From Rhodoblastus acidophilus (GTDB lineage Bacteria > Pseudomonadota > Alphaproteobacteria > Rhizobiales > Beijerinckiaceae): a DNA stretch of 64,000 nt. The number at the start of each line of letters is the position of its first letter. Within the stretch, counting starts at the first letter, position 1. The stretch spans positions 1,155,835 to 1,219,834 of the forward strand of contig NZ_FYDG01000001.1 in NCBI RefSeq assembly GCF_900187365.1, given 5' to 3'. A program made the translations under genes and the position numbers. Below are positions 8,929 through 17,461 of the stretch, piece by piece. The notes under the pieces are model-generated. The model did not search any database, was not told the DNA's origin, and saw nothing but the letters and a program-made list of their open reading frames with translations.

Positions 8929-9399
8929 ATGCGCGAAAAATCATCTTTGCGAAAAGTCTTGGCCTTGGCGACGGCATTCACCGCAGGCGCCGCGCTCGCC
9001 CTTCCTGAGCCGGCCGCCGCGTTCCGGGGCGGCGGGTTCGGCGGCTTCCACGGCGGCGGGTTTCATGGCGGCGGGTTTCATGGGGGAGGCTTCCACGGAG
9101 GGGGCTTCCACGGCGGCGGCTTCAGGGGCGGTTTCGCCGGCGCGCGTTTTGGCGGCCCGCGTTACGCGGGCGGCGGCTGGCGGCGCGGCGGCTGGGGCGG
9201 CGGTTGGGGGCCCGGCTTGGGCTGGGGCCTGGCGGGCGTCGGCCTCGGGCTGGGCGTCGGCTACGGCCTGTCGGACTGGGATTATCCCTATTCCGGCTAT
9301 GATTATGGCTACGGCTATTCGCCCTATTACACCGGCTATGGCGCCTACGGCTATCCCAGCTATTACGGCGGCGGCCCCACCATCTATATCGGCTGGTGA
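8929..9399 (+). CDS. Exported glycine/tyrosine-rich repeat protein
   Basis: 156 residues. Signal peptide to about residue 31 (ALALPEPAAAF), then tandem GGGFH units (five to six copies, about residues 38-65), a Gly/Trp/Arg stretch, a hydrophobic Gly-rich segment (GLGWGLAGVGLGLGVGY) and a Tyr-rich tail (GYDYGYGYSPYYTGYG). Similar exported Gly/Tyr-rich proteins are common in Hyphomicrobiales and recall sulfur-globule envelope proteins; the function here is unknown. The DNA of the repeats is itself an 18-base tandem repeat, with wobble. Confidence 0.8.
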   Translation: MREKSSLRKVLALATAFTAGAALALPEPAAAFRGGGFGGFHGGGFHGGGFHGGGFHGGGFHGGGFRGGFAGARFGGPRYAGGGWRRGGWGGGWGPGLGWGLAGVGLGLGVGYGLSDWDYPYSGYDYGYGYSPYYTGYGAYGYPSYYGGGPTIYIGW

Positions 9400-9474
9400 G
9401 CCGCAGCGCGGGCGCGACGACAGTCCCGGCGACGGCGGAGCGCAGGCCGGTCAGGCGCCGGCCTGCGCTCCATC

Positions 9475-9882
9475 TCAGCCGTTGAGCTTCCAGCCGTCGG
9501 CGCTTTTGCACGCCGTGCCTTTGCCCACATTGGGACGGCCGTTGACATAGACCGTATGCGTAATCTCGCGGCAGTCGCCACTGGGGGCGCCGGGCGCGAC
9601 ATAGCCGTAAGCGCCGTTTTCGCCGCGCCAGGTCTTGCGCTCGCCGGAGGCCAGCGCGGCGACTTCCGCCTTGTTGGCCGCGCTCTTGCTGCCGGCGTCG
9701 AGCGCCTGGCCGAGCGATCCGTTGGCGAGACCGACATAGGGCGGCGGGGCCGGCGGGGCGGACGGCGCGGCGGCGGCGGCGACGGGCGCCTCCGCCGGCG
9801 TTGAATTGCAGGCGGACAGGGACATCAGAACCGTCAGCGCGAAACCCGCGCGCGCCAAAGAACAGCGCCAGTCAAATTGCAC
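9475..9882 (-). CDS. Lipoprotein, RT0821/Lpp0805-like surface protein
   Basis: 135 residues. Signal peptide with lipobox LSAC (cleavage before Cys25), then an Ala/Pro-rich linker and a domain beginning YVGLANGSLGQALDAGSK and ending EITHTVYVNGRPNVGKGTACKSADGWKL. This matches the 17-kDa-antigen-like family of alphaproteobacterial surface lipoproteins, where TACR..DG.W is conserved. Anchored in the outer membrane by inference. Tail-to-tail with the glycine-rich gene; 84 bases downstream of the histidine kinase stop. Confidence 0.85.
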   Translation of the reverse strand: MQFDWRCSLARAGFALTVLMSLSACNSTPAEAPVAAAAAPSAPPAPPPYVGLANGSLGQALDAGSKSAANKAEVAALASGERKTWRGENGAYGYVAPGAPSGDCREITHTVYVNGRPNVGKGTACKSADGWKLNG

Positions 9883-9966
9883 GACAAAAACCTCCTGGAA
9901 GCCGGCGCCCTGGAGCTATGCCGGCGCCGCAATATAGCCACAGCCGCGGCGCCGCGAAAGACAAAT

Positions 9967-11355
9967 TCACGCCGCCGCCGGCAACAGTAGCGTCGCGCGC
10001 AGCCCGCCCAGCGGCGAATCGCCCAATTCCAGCCGGCCGCCATAGGCTTCCGCCAGATCCTTGACGATGGACAGGCCCAGGCCCGAGCCGGGTTTGGTCT
10101 CGTCGAGCCGGCGTCCGCGCCGCAGAGCCTCGGCGCGGCGTCCGGGGGCGAGACCGGGGCCGTCGTCGTCGATCAGCGCGCGCAGGAACTGCCGGTCGCC
10201 CGCCGGTTCGACCGCCTCAACGTGAACCTGCACCTCGCCGCGCGCCCATTTGCAGCCATTGTCGATCAGATTGCCCAGCATGTCGTCGAAATCCTGCTTC
10301 TCTCCGAGAAAACGCAGGTCTTCGGGGCAATCCACGGACAGGTCGATCCGCGCGTAAATCTTGCCCAGGGCGCGCGCCATCGCGGCCAGCGCCGGGGCCG
10401 CGGGCGTGGCGACGCCCACCGCGCCCGCCCGCGCCGCCGCACGGGCGCGGTCGAGATAGAAGGTCACCTGGTCGCGCATCACCATCGCCTGCTCGACCAC
10501 CTTTTCGGCCAGCGTCCCGCTCGCCGCCCCCTCGCCCTTGGCTTCCGCCTCGGCCTCGTTGACCAGCACCGACAGCGGCGTCTTCAGCGCATGGGCGAGA
10601 TTGCCGACCTGGGTGCGGGCGCGCTCGACGATTTCGCGATTTGTGGCGATCAACAGGTTCAACTCCGCCGCCAGCGGCGCGATCTCATCGGGAAACGCGC
10701 CGAAGATGCGGTCGGCCTTGCCGCGCCGCACCGCCATGACGTCGGCGCGCAACGCGCGCAACGGACGCAGGCCGTAGCGCGCCTGCACCGCCATGGCCGC
10801 CACAAGCAGCAGCGCCAGCGTCAGAAAGGTCAGGCCGAGCGCAAGATCGAACTGGCTGACCTGCGCTTCGACGCTGGCGGTGGTGGCGGCGACCTGGACG
10901 AGGTAGCGGCCCTGCTCGCCGGCGTCGATCTCGCGCTCCAGCATGCGCAGCGGCTTGTTGTCCGGCCCGGCGATCTCGCCGCGCTTGCGGCCCTGGGCGT
11001 CCGGGCTGACGCTGTCGGGCAGAGGCGCGAGATAGGAGGCGAACAGCGAGCGCGAGGTGCGGACATCCGGCGGCGCGCCCAGCCGGCTGATCTGCCAATA
11101 CCAGCCGGACAAGGCCAGCTCGAATTGCGGCGCGCCGAGCTGGCCCGGCTCGACGTTGGCGTCGTCGCGCGCATTGACCAGATCGGCCACCAGGGCGCTC
11201 AGATAGATGTTCAACTGCTCGTCCAGCGCGACCTGCGCCGTCTGCCGGTACACAGCCGTCAAGGCGAGGCCGGCGAGCGTCAGCACCACCAGGCAGGCGA
11301 GCGCCGCCGACCAGAACAGGCGCGCCGCGATCGAGCGCGAGAAAATGCCGCGCAC
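9967..11355 (-). CDS. Sensor histidine kinase, PhoQ/QseC-like
   Basis: 462 residues from a GTG at 11355 with AAGGGGA upstream. TM1 about 11-34, periplasmic sensor about 35-170, TM2 about 171-191, HAMP-like linker, then the H-box NLAHALKTPLSVL with phospho-accepting H255, an N-box DNGCKWARG, and G-boxes DDDGPGL and GSGLGLSIVKDL. The HALKTPL form is typical of PhoQ-like kinases. Follows its response regulator by 15 bases and completes a PepSY-RR-HK operon; the PepSY protein may act as periplasmic modulator. Signal unknown; divalent cation or envelope stress is common for this group. Confidence 0.93.
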   Translation of the reverse strand: MRGIFSRSIAARLFWSAALACLVVLTLAGLALTAVYRQTAQVALDEQLNIYLSALVADLVNARDDANVEPGQLGAPQFELALSGWYWQISRLGAPPDVRTSRSLFASYLAPLPDSVSPDAQGRKRGEIAGPDNKPLRMLEREIDAGEQGRYLVQVAATTASVEAQVSQFDLALGLTFLTLALLLVAAMAVQARYGLRPLRALRADVMAVRRGKADRIFGAFPDEIAPLAAELNLLIATNREIVERARTQVGNLAHALKTPLSVLVNEAEAEAKGEGAASGTLAEKVVEQAMVMRDQVTFYLDRARAAARAGAVGVATPAAPALAAMARALGKIYARIDLSVDCPEDLRFLGEKQDFDDMLGNLIDNGCKWARGEVQVHVEAVEPAGDRQFLRALIDDDGPGLAPGRRAEALRRGRRLDETKPGSGLGLSIVKDLAEAYGGRLELGDSPLGGLRATLLLPAAA

Positions 11356-11370
11356 GCGTTCCCCTTCCCG

Positions 11371-12078
11371 TCAGCGCCGCTCGTCCGCGCCGGAGGTCGG
11401 AGCCCCGGCGTCCGAACTCGCGGCCGCGTCCATCACATAGCCCAGACCGCGCACGGTATGCAGCACGTCGGCGCCGAGCTTCTTGCGGAGACGGCCGACG
11501 AACACCTCGATTGTGTTGGAATCGCGGTCGAAGTCCTGATCGTAGAGGTGCTCGACGATTTCGGTGCGCGACACCACCCGCCCCGCGTGATGCATCAGAT
11601 AGGAGAGCAGGCGGAATTCGTGCGAGGTCAGCTTGACGGCCGCGCCATTGACCAGCACGCGGCTGGCGCGGGTGTCGAGCCGCACCGGGCCGCAGACCAG
11701 CTCGTTGCTGGCGTGCCCTGTCGCCCGCCGCAGCAGGGCGCGAAGCCGCGCCAGCAACTCCTCCATATGGAACGGCTTGGCGACGTAATCGTCGGCGCCG
11801 GCGTCGAACCCCTGGACCTTCTCGGTCCAGCCGTCGCGGGCGGTGAGGATCAGCACCGGCGTCGCGCGGCCGGCCTTGCGCCAGGCCGACAGCACGGAAA
11901 TGCCGTCGAGCTTGGGCAGGCCGATGTCGAGCACCACCGCGTCATAAGGCTCGGTGTCGCCGAGGAAATGCCCTTCCTCTCCATCCCTTGCCGAATCGAC
12001 GGCGTAGCCGGCGCCCTCAAGCGCCGCGACAATCTGCCGATTGAGATCCTTGTCGTCTTCAACCACGAGCAGGCGCAC
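11371..12078 (-). CDS. OmpR/PhoP-family response regulator
   Basis: 235 residues. Receiver domain with acidic pocket EDD (7-9), phospho-acceptor D51 (VVLDIGLPKLDG) and K in YVAKPF, then a winged-helix DNA-binding domain with LTSHEFRLLSYL and DRDSNTIEVFVGRLRKKL. GTG start directly abuts the TAA of the PepSY gene (AAATAAGTG), so translation is coupled. A direct repeat GTTCAG-N5-GTTCAG upstream of the operon (12689-12705) is a plausible autoregulatory site. Confidence 0.94.
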   Translation of the reverse strand: MRLLVVEDDKDLNRQIVAALEGAGYAVDSARDGEEGHFLGDTEPYDAVVLDIGLPKLDGISVLSAWRKAGRATPVLILTARDGWTEKVQGFDAGADDYVAKPFHMEELLARLRALLRRATGHASNELVCGPVRLDTRASRVLVNGAAVKLTSHEFRLLSYLMHHAGRVVSRTEIVEHLYDQDFDRDSNTIEVFVGRLRKKLGADVLHTVRGLGYVMDAAASSDAGAPTSGADERR

Positions 12079-12675
12079 TTATTTTCCCTCATGCTTGTGC
12101 GGCGGCGGGCTGACCTCATCGCCCGTCGAAGCGTCGAGAAACACATGGACGACCCGGCCGTCCGGACGCAACAGACTGATATCGTACACATCGAGATCGG
12201 CCCAGCGGCAAAGCCGGCCGCCGAGCGCCTGAGCCGAGGCCAGGTTCGCGGCGCGGCGCAGCATCGTGAAAGGCGGCAGCAATTGCGATTGCGCGACGCG
12301 CGCCCGCGTCTCCGCCGGGCTGAAACATTTGCGCGCGCCGGCCAATTCCGGCGGCGGCGGCGGCATCGGCTCGCGCGGCGGCGGACCGGCGGGTTCGTGC
12401 GGCGGCGGCGGGCCGCCGTCGTGGGACAGCGGACCATGGTCGCGCAGCGGCGGCGCGACGGCGCGGGGAGCGGGCCCGGCATCGTGGGGAAGCGGGCCGT
12501 CGAATCGCGGCCCGTCGAATCTGGGCCCCCCGAAACGAAGGCCCGGAAACGCGCCGCCACCGCCAAAGCCGCCGCCATGAATCCCTTGCGCGCGCGCGGG
12601 GACGGCAGCGAGCGCAAGCGCGACGCCGAGCAAAAAGCAGCACAAAATCGCCGTTTTACCGCCCATACTGCACAT
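12079..12675 (-). CDS. Exported PepSY-domain protein linked to two-component system
   Basis: 198 residues. Signal peptide ending AVPARA, then a Gly/Pro-rich region (about 31-115) and a C-terminal PepSY-like module: CFSPAETRARVAQSQL, an ALGGRLCRW turn, then YDISLLRPDGRVVHVFLDASTG. PepSY proteins are periplasmic and often modulate partner kinases or proteases. First gene of the operon, abutting the response regulator. Met 4 (12666) is an alternative start. The Pro-rich middle is unusual for the family. Confidence 0.8.
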   Translation of the reverse strand: MCSMGGKTAILCCFLLGVALALAAVPARAQGIHGGGFGGGGAFPGLRFGGPRFDGPRFDGPLPHDAGPAPRAVAPPLRDHGPLSHDGGPPPPHEPAGPPPREPMPPPPPELAGARKCFSPAETRARVAQSQLLPPFTMLRRAANLASAQALGGRLCRWADLDVYDISLLRPDGRVVHVFLDASTGDEVSPPPHKHEGK

Positions 12676-12688
12676 TGGATTCGTTTAG

Positions 12689-12705
12689 CTGAACGGCGCC
12701 TGAAC
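12689..12705 (-). promoter_or_regulatory. Direct-repeat response-regulator box upstream of PepSY/RR/HK operon
   Basis: On the minus strand GTTCAG-GCGCC-GTTCAG, two identical hexamers with an 11-base period, the spacing of OmpR/PhoP-family binding sites. It lies 14-30 bases upstream of the PepSY start. The other PepSY/two-component locus in this window carries a near-identical box (44321-44337). Confidence 0.5.
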
Positions 12706-12806
12706 CCGGCCCGTCGTGGCCGACCCCGACGCGAACCTATTTCCGTCGCGCTTTTGCCGCAATGCTTGTGCTTGATCGGACGCGAAATCGCCTTTGGAGA
12801 TGGCCG

Positions 12807-13436
12807 ATGCGCTTCCGTCTCGCCCTCAAGTCCCCGATCCGCTGGCTCGCCTTGGCTTTGACCGGCGCCGCCCTCGCCGTCGCATTCGCGCCGCCGCCCG
12901 ATGCGCCGACGCCCGCGCCCGCGACCGGGCCGGACAGCGCGTCCGCCGCGCCGGCGGCGCGCGGCGACGCCCCGCGCTCCTATGCCTATTATCCCGAACA
13001 ATTGGCGGCGCTGTCCAGCCTGAACGGCTTCGCGCCGGTGGCGGACCCCGGCCGTCCCGCCTCCGCCGCGACGCCGGCGGCGGAGCCCCCCAAGGAGCCC
13101 GCGGCCGCGCGCAAAGCCGCCCACGCCGCCGACACGCGGCGCGCCGAGCCCAATCGGTCGACGGCCCCGCTCGCCCCGGCGCAAAAAGCCGGGCCCGTGG
13201 CCGTGTCCGCCGCCGAAACGGCCAGGGAGCCGGAGGAATGGCGCGTGTTCGGGGTCGCCCTGCCCAGGCCGGGCTGGCCGGACGGCGACGCCCTGCGCCG
13301 GCACGCGGCCAACTGGCGCGATGCGGCGGCCAGCCTGCCGGGCAAGGCGATGGCGCTGGGCGGACGGCTGTGGCAGGCGGCCGATCAGGCCGCCGACGCC
13401 AAATCCGAAGCGGATTCGCCGTCGCGCGCCAACTAA
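12807..13436 (+). CDS. Unknown Ala/Pro-rich protein with N-terminal membrane segment
   Basis: 209 residues from the ATG at 12807, preceded by GGAG; a Met 15 codons upstream lacks one. One hydrophobic segment (IRWLALALTGAALAVAF, about 10-27), then a disordered Ala/Pro region with SYAYYPEQLAALSSLNGF, and a C-terminal helix-rich part (EWRVFGVALPRPGWP, then NWRDAAASLPGKAM). I do not recognise the family. Probably membrane-anchored with a periplasmic tail. Divergent from the PepSY operon. Confidence 0.6.
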   Translation: MRFRLALKSPIRWLALALTGAALAVAFAPPPDAPTPAPATGPDSASAAPAARGDAPRSYAYYPEQLAALSSLNGFAPVADPGRPASAATPAAEPPKEPAAARKAAHAADTRRAEPNRSTAPLAPAQKAGPVAVSAAETAREPEEWRVFGVALPRPGWPDGDALRRHAANWRDAAASLPGKAMALGGRLWQAADQAADAKSEADSPSRAN

Positions 13437-13463
13437 TCTCTCGACTTTTCCGGGCGGACCTTT

Positions 13464-14084
13464 ATGTCCGGGCCAGCGGCTTGTTCGCCGCCGTCGTCAG
13501 GGATTCGGAATTCATTGCGTCCTCTGCTCGCCGTCACCCTCGCCGCGCTCGGGCTGGGTCTCGCCGCCACCGCTGTGTCCACAAGCGGCGATCCCGGCTT
13601 CGCGCCTGTGCGCCTGGGACCCTGGACGTCCTGGCCGCAGCTTGGCGGCGCCGAGATCGACCCCTATGAGCGGGCCAGCGTCGCCATGGACGGCGTCGCG
13701 CCGATCGGCCTCAATGAAGGGCTGTCGTTCCTCGCCCGCGCCGACGATCTCGGCGCGCCGCTCGATTCGCGCTGCGATTACCAGATCGCCGGGTCCGACC
13801 TGCCGGCGCGGCTGTGGACCCTCGCGGCTTACAGCGAGGGCGGCCGTCCCCTGGACAACCCGGCCGGCCGGAGCGGCTTGACCTCCGCCGGCCTGCTGCG
13901 CGCCGAAGGCGGCGATTTCGTCATCGACGCGGCGCGCGAGGCGCGGCCCGGCAATTGGCTGCCGCTCGGCTCCGCGCGGAGCTTCGTTCTGGCGCTGCGG
14001 CTGTATCAGGCCTCGACCAGCGCGCTTTCGAGCGCCTACGATGGATTGAGCCTGCCGAAAATCACGCGCGGGAGCTGTTCATGA
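13464..14084 (+). CDS. DUF1214-domain exported protein
   Basis: 206 residues as written; an in-frame TTG at the RPLLAVTLAALGLGL segment could be the true start. One N-terminal hydrophobic segment, then a domain with LWTLAAYSEGGRPLDNP and PGNWLPLGSARSFVLALRLY, which is the core of DUF1214. This domain usually accompanies DUF1254, in one protein or in adjacent genes; the next gene supplies it. Overlap ATGA with the next gene, so the pair is translationally coupled. Function unknown. Confidence 0.8.
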   Translation: MSGPAACSPPSSGIRNSLRPLLAVTLAALGLGLAATAVSTSGDPGFAPVRLGPWTSWPQLGGAEIDPYERASVAMDGVAPIGLNEGLSFLARADDLGAPLDSRCDYQIAGSDLPARLWTLAAYSEGGRPLDNPAGRSGLTSAGLLRAEGGDFVIDAAREARPGNWLPLGSARSFVLALRLYQASTSALSSAYDGLSLPKITRGSCS

Positions 14085-14683
14085 GCGCGCCCTCCGACCG
14101 GTTCGACCGCATGGTCGGGCTGATTCCCTGGGCGCTGGCGGTGGCGTTCGGCGCCGTGGCGACGCATCTTCTCAGCGTGCTGGCGCTGCCCGCGCTGGCG
14201 CCCAATTCCGCCTATCGGCGTCTGGCCGCAGACCTTCCGCTCGGCGAAGTCCGCCTGCTGCCGCGCGCGACGCCGGACCATCCGGGGCCGACGTTCTCCG
14301 ATCCGTTCGCTTTTCTCGCTGTGTGCCGGTTCGACCTCACCCTGGGGCCGCTGCGGCTGCGCGCCAACGCCGACGGCGATCACCCGCTGTCGGTTTCGGT
14401 GCGTCTCGCCAATGGCGCGATCGTGTGGTCCGGTTCGGACGGCCAGACGCCCGGGGGACATTTCAACATTCTCATCGTCACGCGCAGCCAGGCCGATGCG
14501 ATCGACGCCGCGCGGGAGGATCAGGACGAAACGGCGACCGATGGCGACGAATTGCGGCTGGTCGCGCCGCGGCCGAAAGGATTCGCGCTGTTCAGGCTGC
14601 TGGCGCTGCGCGAGGGGGAAGCCGAGACGGTGGCGGCGCAACGGGCCGGCTTCGAATGCGCCACCGAGAAGCCGCCGCAGTAG
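14081..14683 (+). CDS. DUF1254-domain membrane-anchored protein
   Basis: 200 residues; ATG overlaps the preceding stop and has GGAG six bases upstream. N-terminal membrane segment (IPWALAVAFGAVATHLLSVL), then a soluble domain containing DPFAFLAVCRFDLTLGPLRL, HPLSVSVRLANGAIVWS and GHFNILIVTRSQAD, typical of DUF1254 proteins of Hyphomicrobiales. Works presumably with the DUF1214 protein encoded just before it; biochemical role unknown. Confidence 0.8.
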   Translation: MSAPSDRFDRMVGLIPWALAVAFGAVATHLLSVLALPALAPNSAYRRLAADLPLGEVRLLPRATPDHPGPTFSDPFAFLAVCRFDLTLGPLRLRANADGDHPLSVSVRLANGAIVWSGSDGQTPGGHFNILIVTRSQADAIDAAREDQDETATDGDELRLVAPRPKGFALFRLLALREGEAETVAAQRAGFECATEKPPQ

Positions 14684-14713
14684 CGACGCGGCCTTCGCGA
14701 GTCCCGGAAACTC

Positions 14714-14953
14714 TCAGGCGCGCTTCTTGCGGCGCGTCCGCGGCGCCGACCCGCGACGGGGATGATCGCCCTTGCCGCCGCCCGCGCCTTCGCCGTCATG
14801 ATCTTTGCTGTCCTGGCCGGCGGCGGGCTGACCCTCGTCTTGCTGGCGGCAATAACGCACGCCGAGAAAAAACAGAATCTCCGCTTCGGCGCCCGGCGTG
14901 GAATCCGTCAGGCGCCGCCGCCCCGCGCTTCGGAATGGAATGACCTCGCCCAT
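14714..14953 (-). CDS. Small basic protein of unknown function (79 aa)
   Basis: ATG at 14953 preceded by AGGAG seven bases upstream, an excellent site. Begins MGEVIPFRSAGRRRL, has a conserved-looking AEILFFLGVRYCR segment, then a hydrophilic Gly/Asp/Lys tail ending RKKRA. Similar short MGEVIPFR proteins occur in alphaproteobacteria, but I know no function. Convergent with the DUF1254 gene. Confidence 0.6.
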   Translation of the reverse strand: MGEVIPFRSAGRRRLTDSTPGAEAEILFFLGVRYCRQQDEGQPAAGQDSKDHDGEGAGGGKGDHPRRGSAPRTRRKKRA

Positions 14954-15172
14954 CGCCTTTCTCCTGGTGATGCGGCGCCAGTCGTCGGATTCACACGCCG
15001 CACATTCCCGTCAAGCAATTCCGGCGCCGCGCAAATCGGCGGCCGCGTTCATCGAAAGCGACAGCGCTTAACCTGTCCTTACGTCATTCCAGAACGCCAA
15101 TTCATTTAATCGCCTTATAGTTAATGATGTGTCAATAAACCGCCCCTAGCATGGGCTGTACATATTGTTTTC

Positions 15173-16318
15173 GTGGACCAATCCATGACCGCCGACATCT
15201 ATGCGCGCTTACGCGACCTCGCCGCCGCCGCCGACACAAAGCCGAAGGACATGCGTCCCGTGCTGCTGCGCGTCACCACCGACTTGTTCGTGCTGCACGC
15301 CAGCCACACGGCGCAGGAAGTTCGGCTTTACGAGGAAATGGCCAGCCGCCTGATCGACGACGCCGACGACGTCACGCTCGCCCTGGTGGCGCAGAAGCTG
15401 GCGCCCTGCGCCGACGCGCCGGCCGAAGTGCTGCGCCGGTTGCGGGCGCGCGGCGGCGCGGCGGCGCGCGAGCTGCTGCTCGCCGACCGCCAGATCGAGA
15501 AATCCGAATTGCGCGAGATCGCCGCCAACGGCCCGGTCGGCGACGCCTGCGTCCTGGCGTCGCGCGCCGATCTCGACCGCGAGATCGCCTCCCTATTGGC
15601 TGGACGCCCCGAACGCGAGGTGGCGCGGGCGCTGGCCGCCAATGCGGCGGCGCCGTTGCCGGCCGAGGACATGCGCCTGCTGATCTCGCGCGGACGCGAG
15701 GATCAGGATCTCGCCAAGACGTTGCTGGCGCGCGGCGGCCTCGGTCAAGACCATCTCGCGCTCTATCTCTCCGCCGATCCGGAGCAGCGGGCGAGATTGC
15801 TGATCATCGCCCGGGCCGCCGGGCTGCACAGCATCGGCCGGCCGGAGGCGGCGAGCGCGCTCGAACCCGCCGCCTGCGCCAAGCTGGAAACGGCGGCGTT
15901 GCGCCAGAAGCGCGCGGCCTTCGCCCTTTGTCTGGCGGAGATTGTCGGCTGCGACCCGCTGTGCGCTCGCCGGATCGTCGAGGAGGACAGCGGCGACGCC
16001 CTCACCCTGACCTTCATCGCCATAGGCCTGCCCCAGGAGATCGCGGCGCGGATTTTCCTGATCGCCTTCCCGAAGGTCGCCCTGGACCGCTTCGCGTTCC
16101 AGCGCAACATGGACCTTTACGACACATTGCCGCGCCGCGACGCCGCCCGCGTGATCGGCGCCGTCACCGGCGACAGCCGCCTGACCGCCGCGCTGGTTCG
16201 CGCCCAGGGGAAACGAGCGACGCCCGCGCCGAGCTTTTCGACCTCTGGCCTCTCGACCCCGGCGGACGGCTCGCGCGACCTGCGCGACTATCTCGCCGCG
16301 CGCGAGGCCAAGCGTTAA
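15173..16318 (+). CDS. DUF2336-domain protein
   Basis: 381 residues; GTG at 15173 or ATG at 15185 (MTADIYARLRDLA) are both possible. All-helical protein: LVTTDLFVLHASHTAQEVRLYEEM-type N-terminus (VTTDLFVLH..), repeated ALxxNxAAPLPxxDMxxLI segments and RGGLGQDHLALYLS. DUF2336 proteins are restricted mostly to alphaproteobacteria and have a helical-repeat fold without a known catalytic role. A near-CtrA site (TTAA-N7-TTAC, 15068-15082) lies upstream. Convergent with the DUF1491 gene, 13 bases apart. Confidence 0.85.
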   Translation: MDQSMTADIYARLRDLAAAADTKPKDMRPVLLRVTTDLFVLHASHTAQEVRLYEEMASRLIDDADDVTLALVAQKLAPCADAPAEVLRRLRARGGAAARELLLADRQIEKSELREIAANGPVGDACVLASRADLDREIASLLAGRPEREVARALAANAAAPLPAEDMRLLISRGREDQDLAKTLLARGGLGQDHLALYLSADPEQRARLLIIARAAGLHSIGRPEAASALEPAACAKLETAALRQKRAAFALCLAEIVGCDPLCARRIVEEDSGDALTLTFIAIGLPQEIAARIFLIAFPKVALDRFAFQRNMDLYDTLPRRDAARVIGAVTGDSRLTAALVRAQGKRATPAPSFSTSGLSTPADGSRDLRDYLAAREAKR

Positions 16319-16331
16319 GCGCGGAAAAATG

Positions 16332-16673
16332 TCAGGCGAGGTCGAGAAAGTGCCGGCCCTGCCGATCCTCGACCTCGACGATCCACAGATCCGAATCGAA
16401 TTTCTGCTCGCGCGCCAGCCGCGCCTCGGCGTCGGCCGGCTCGATCCAGTCCTCCCTGTGCGCGCGGGCGAAAAGGCGGTCGAAGCCCTCGCGCGCCTCG
16501 CTCTGCGGCGCGGGACTGAACAGCGCGCAGGCGCCGTCGAGCCGATCGAGCTTGACGAAAATGGCGCCGGCCTCGGCGGCGCCGCGCCGGCGCAAATAGG
16601 CCGCCGCGCCCTCCACGGCGCAGCGGCGCAAATAGGCGGACACCCAGATGTCCGAGCGCAGGCGCAAGGTCAA
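16332..16673 (-). CDS. DUF1491 family protein
   Basis: 113 residues from a TTG at 16673 that overlaps the preceding stop (TTGA). Sequence LRLRSDIWVSAYLRRC, then AIFVKLDRLDGACALFSPA and a C-terminal FDSDLWIVEVEDRQGRHFLDL is a full-length match to DUF1491, a small cytoplasmic alphaproteobacterial family of unknown role. No ATG or GTG is available at the right point, which supports the TTG. In one overlapping unit with the peptidoglycan-binding protein and histidine kinase genes. Confidence 0.85.
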   Translation of the reverse strand: MTLRLRSDIWVSAYLRRCAVEGAAAYLRRRGAAEAGAIFVKLDRLDGACALFSPAPQSEAREGFDRLFARAHREDWIEPADAEARLAREQKFDSDLWIVEVEDRQGRHFLDLA

Positions 16674-17461
16674 TCCACCGGCAGCCCGGCCTGCAGCGCC
16701 AGATAATGGCGCAGCGCCGGAGTCAGCTCGCCGGTCGCGGGCAGGCCGTTGTCGCGCTGGAATTTCTGCACCGCCTTGCGGGTGGCGTCGTCGAACTTGC
16801 CGTTGGCGGACACATGGGCGCCGAGCTTGTTCAACGCCTTCTGCGCGGAGGAGACCTTGTTGTCGGCCGCCGGCGCCGCCGACTTGTCCATCAACGCGCC
16901 AATGGCGTCGCCGGATTTGGCCGCGGGTTTGGGCGCGGCCGGCGCCTTGGCGACCGCTGTGGCGTTGCCAGAGGCGCCCAGTTTCGCTGTCGCAACAGCT
17001 TTGACGGGCGCGACAGGCTTGGGCGCCATCACGGCTTTGGCGGGCGCGACGGGCGCGGGCGCGGCGGTTTTGGCGGCCTTGGCCGGGGCGACGGGACTGG
17101 CCAGCGGCGCCGGCGTCAGCGCCTCGTCGAGCGCGCTGGGGACCGGCGCGGCCGGCTCCGCGCGGACGACCGGCGCCGGCTCCGCCTTGGGCGTTTCGAT
17201 ATGCAGCACCGATCCCATCAGCGGGGCGGGATGACGGCCATGCTGGAGAAACATCGCATTGACGGCGATGGTCGCCAGCAGAGCGACAAAGGCGACGCCG
17301 CCAAAAACGGGCGTGCGCCAGACCCAGATGCGGCTGAGCCATTGCGGCGACGCGCTCGGCGATTGGGCGCGCGACCGGCCTGCGGCGCGGGTTCTTTTCG
17401 GGGTGGGTGCGGGTTCCGAAGCGACGAAGTCGAAATCGGAGGCGGCGGCGATCTCACGCAA
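16670..17461 (-). CDS. Membrane-anchored peptidoglycan-binding domain protein
   Basis: 263 residues. Cytoplasmic Arg/Pro N-terminus, one membrane segment (VFGGVAFVALLATIAVNAMF, about 52-71), a long Ala/Pro/Lys linker (about 85-185), and a C-terminal PG_binding_1 fold: SSAQKALNKLGAHVSANGKF, ATRKAVQKFQRDNGLPATG and ALRHYLALQAG. TTG start at 17461 overlaps the end of the histidine kinase gene by 8 bases. Binds the cell wall by inference; the operon with a kinase suggests envelope or cell-cycle signalling. Confidence 0.85.
   Translation of the reverse strand: MREIAAASDFDFVASEPAPTPKRTRAAGRSRAQSPSASPQWLSRIWVWRTPVFGGVAFVALLATIAVNAMFLQHGRHPAPLMGSVLHIETPKAEPAPVVRAEPAAPVPSALDEALTPAPLASPVAPAKAAKTAAPAPVAPAKAVMAPKPVAPVKAVATAKLGASGNATAVAKAPAAPKPAAKSGDAIGALMDKSAAPAADNKVSSAQKALNKLGAHVSANGKFDDATRKAVQKFQRDNGLPATGELTPALRHYLALQAGLPVD

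Noticed and set aside
10222..12861. 879-codon plus-strand frame opposite the PepSY/RR/HK operon
   Set aside because: Antisense to three clear genes; Arg/Gln-rich with no recognisable motif.
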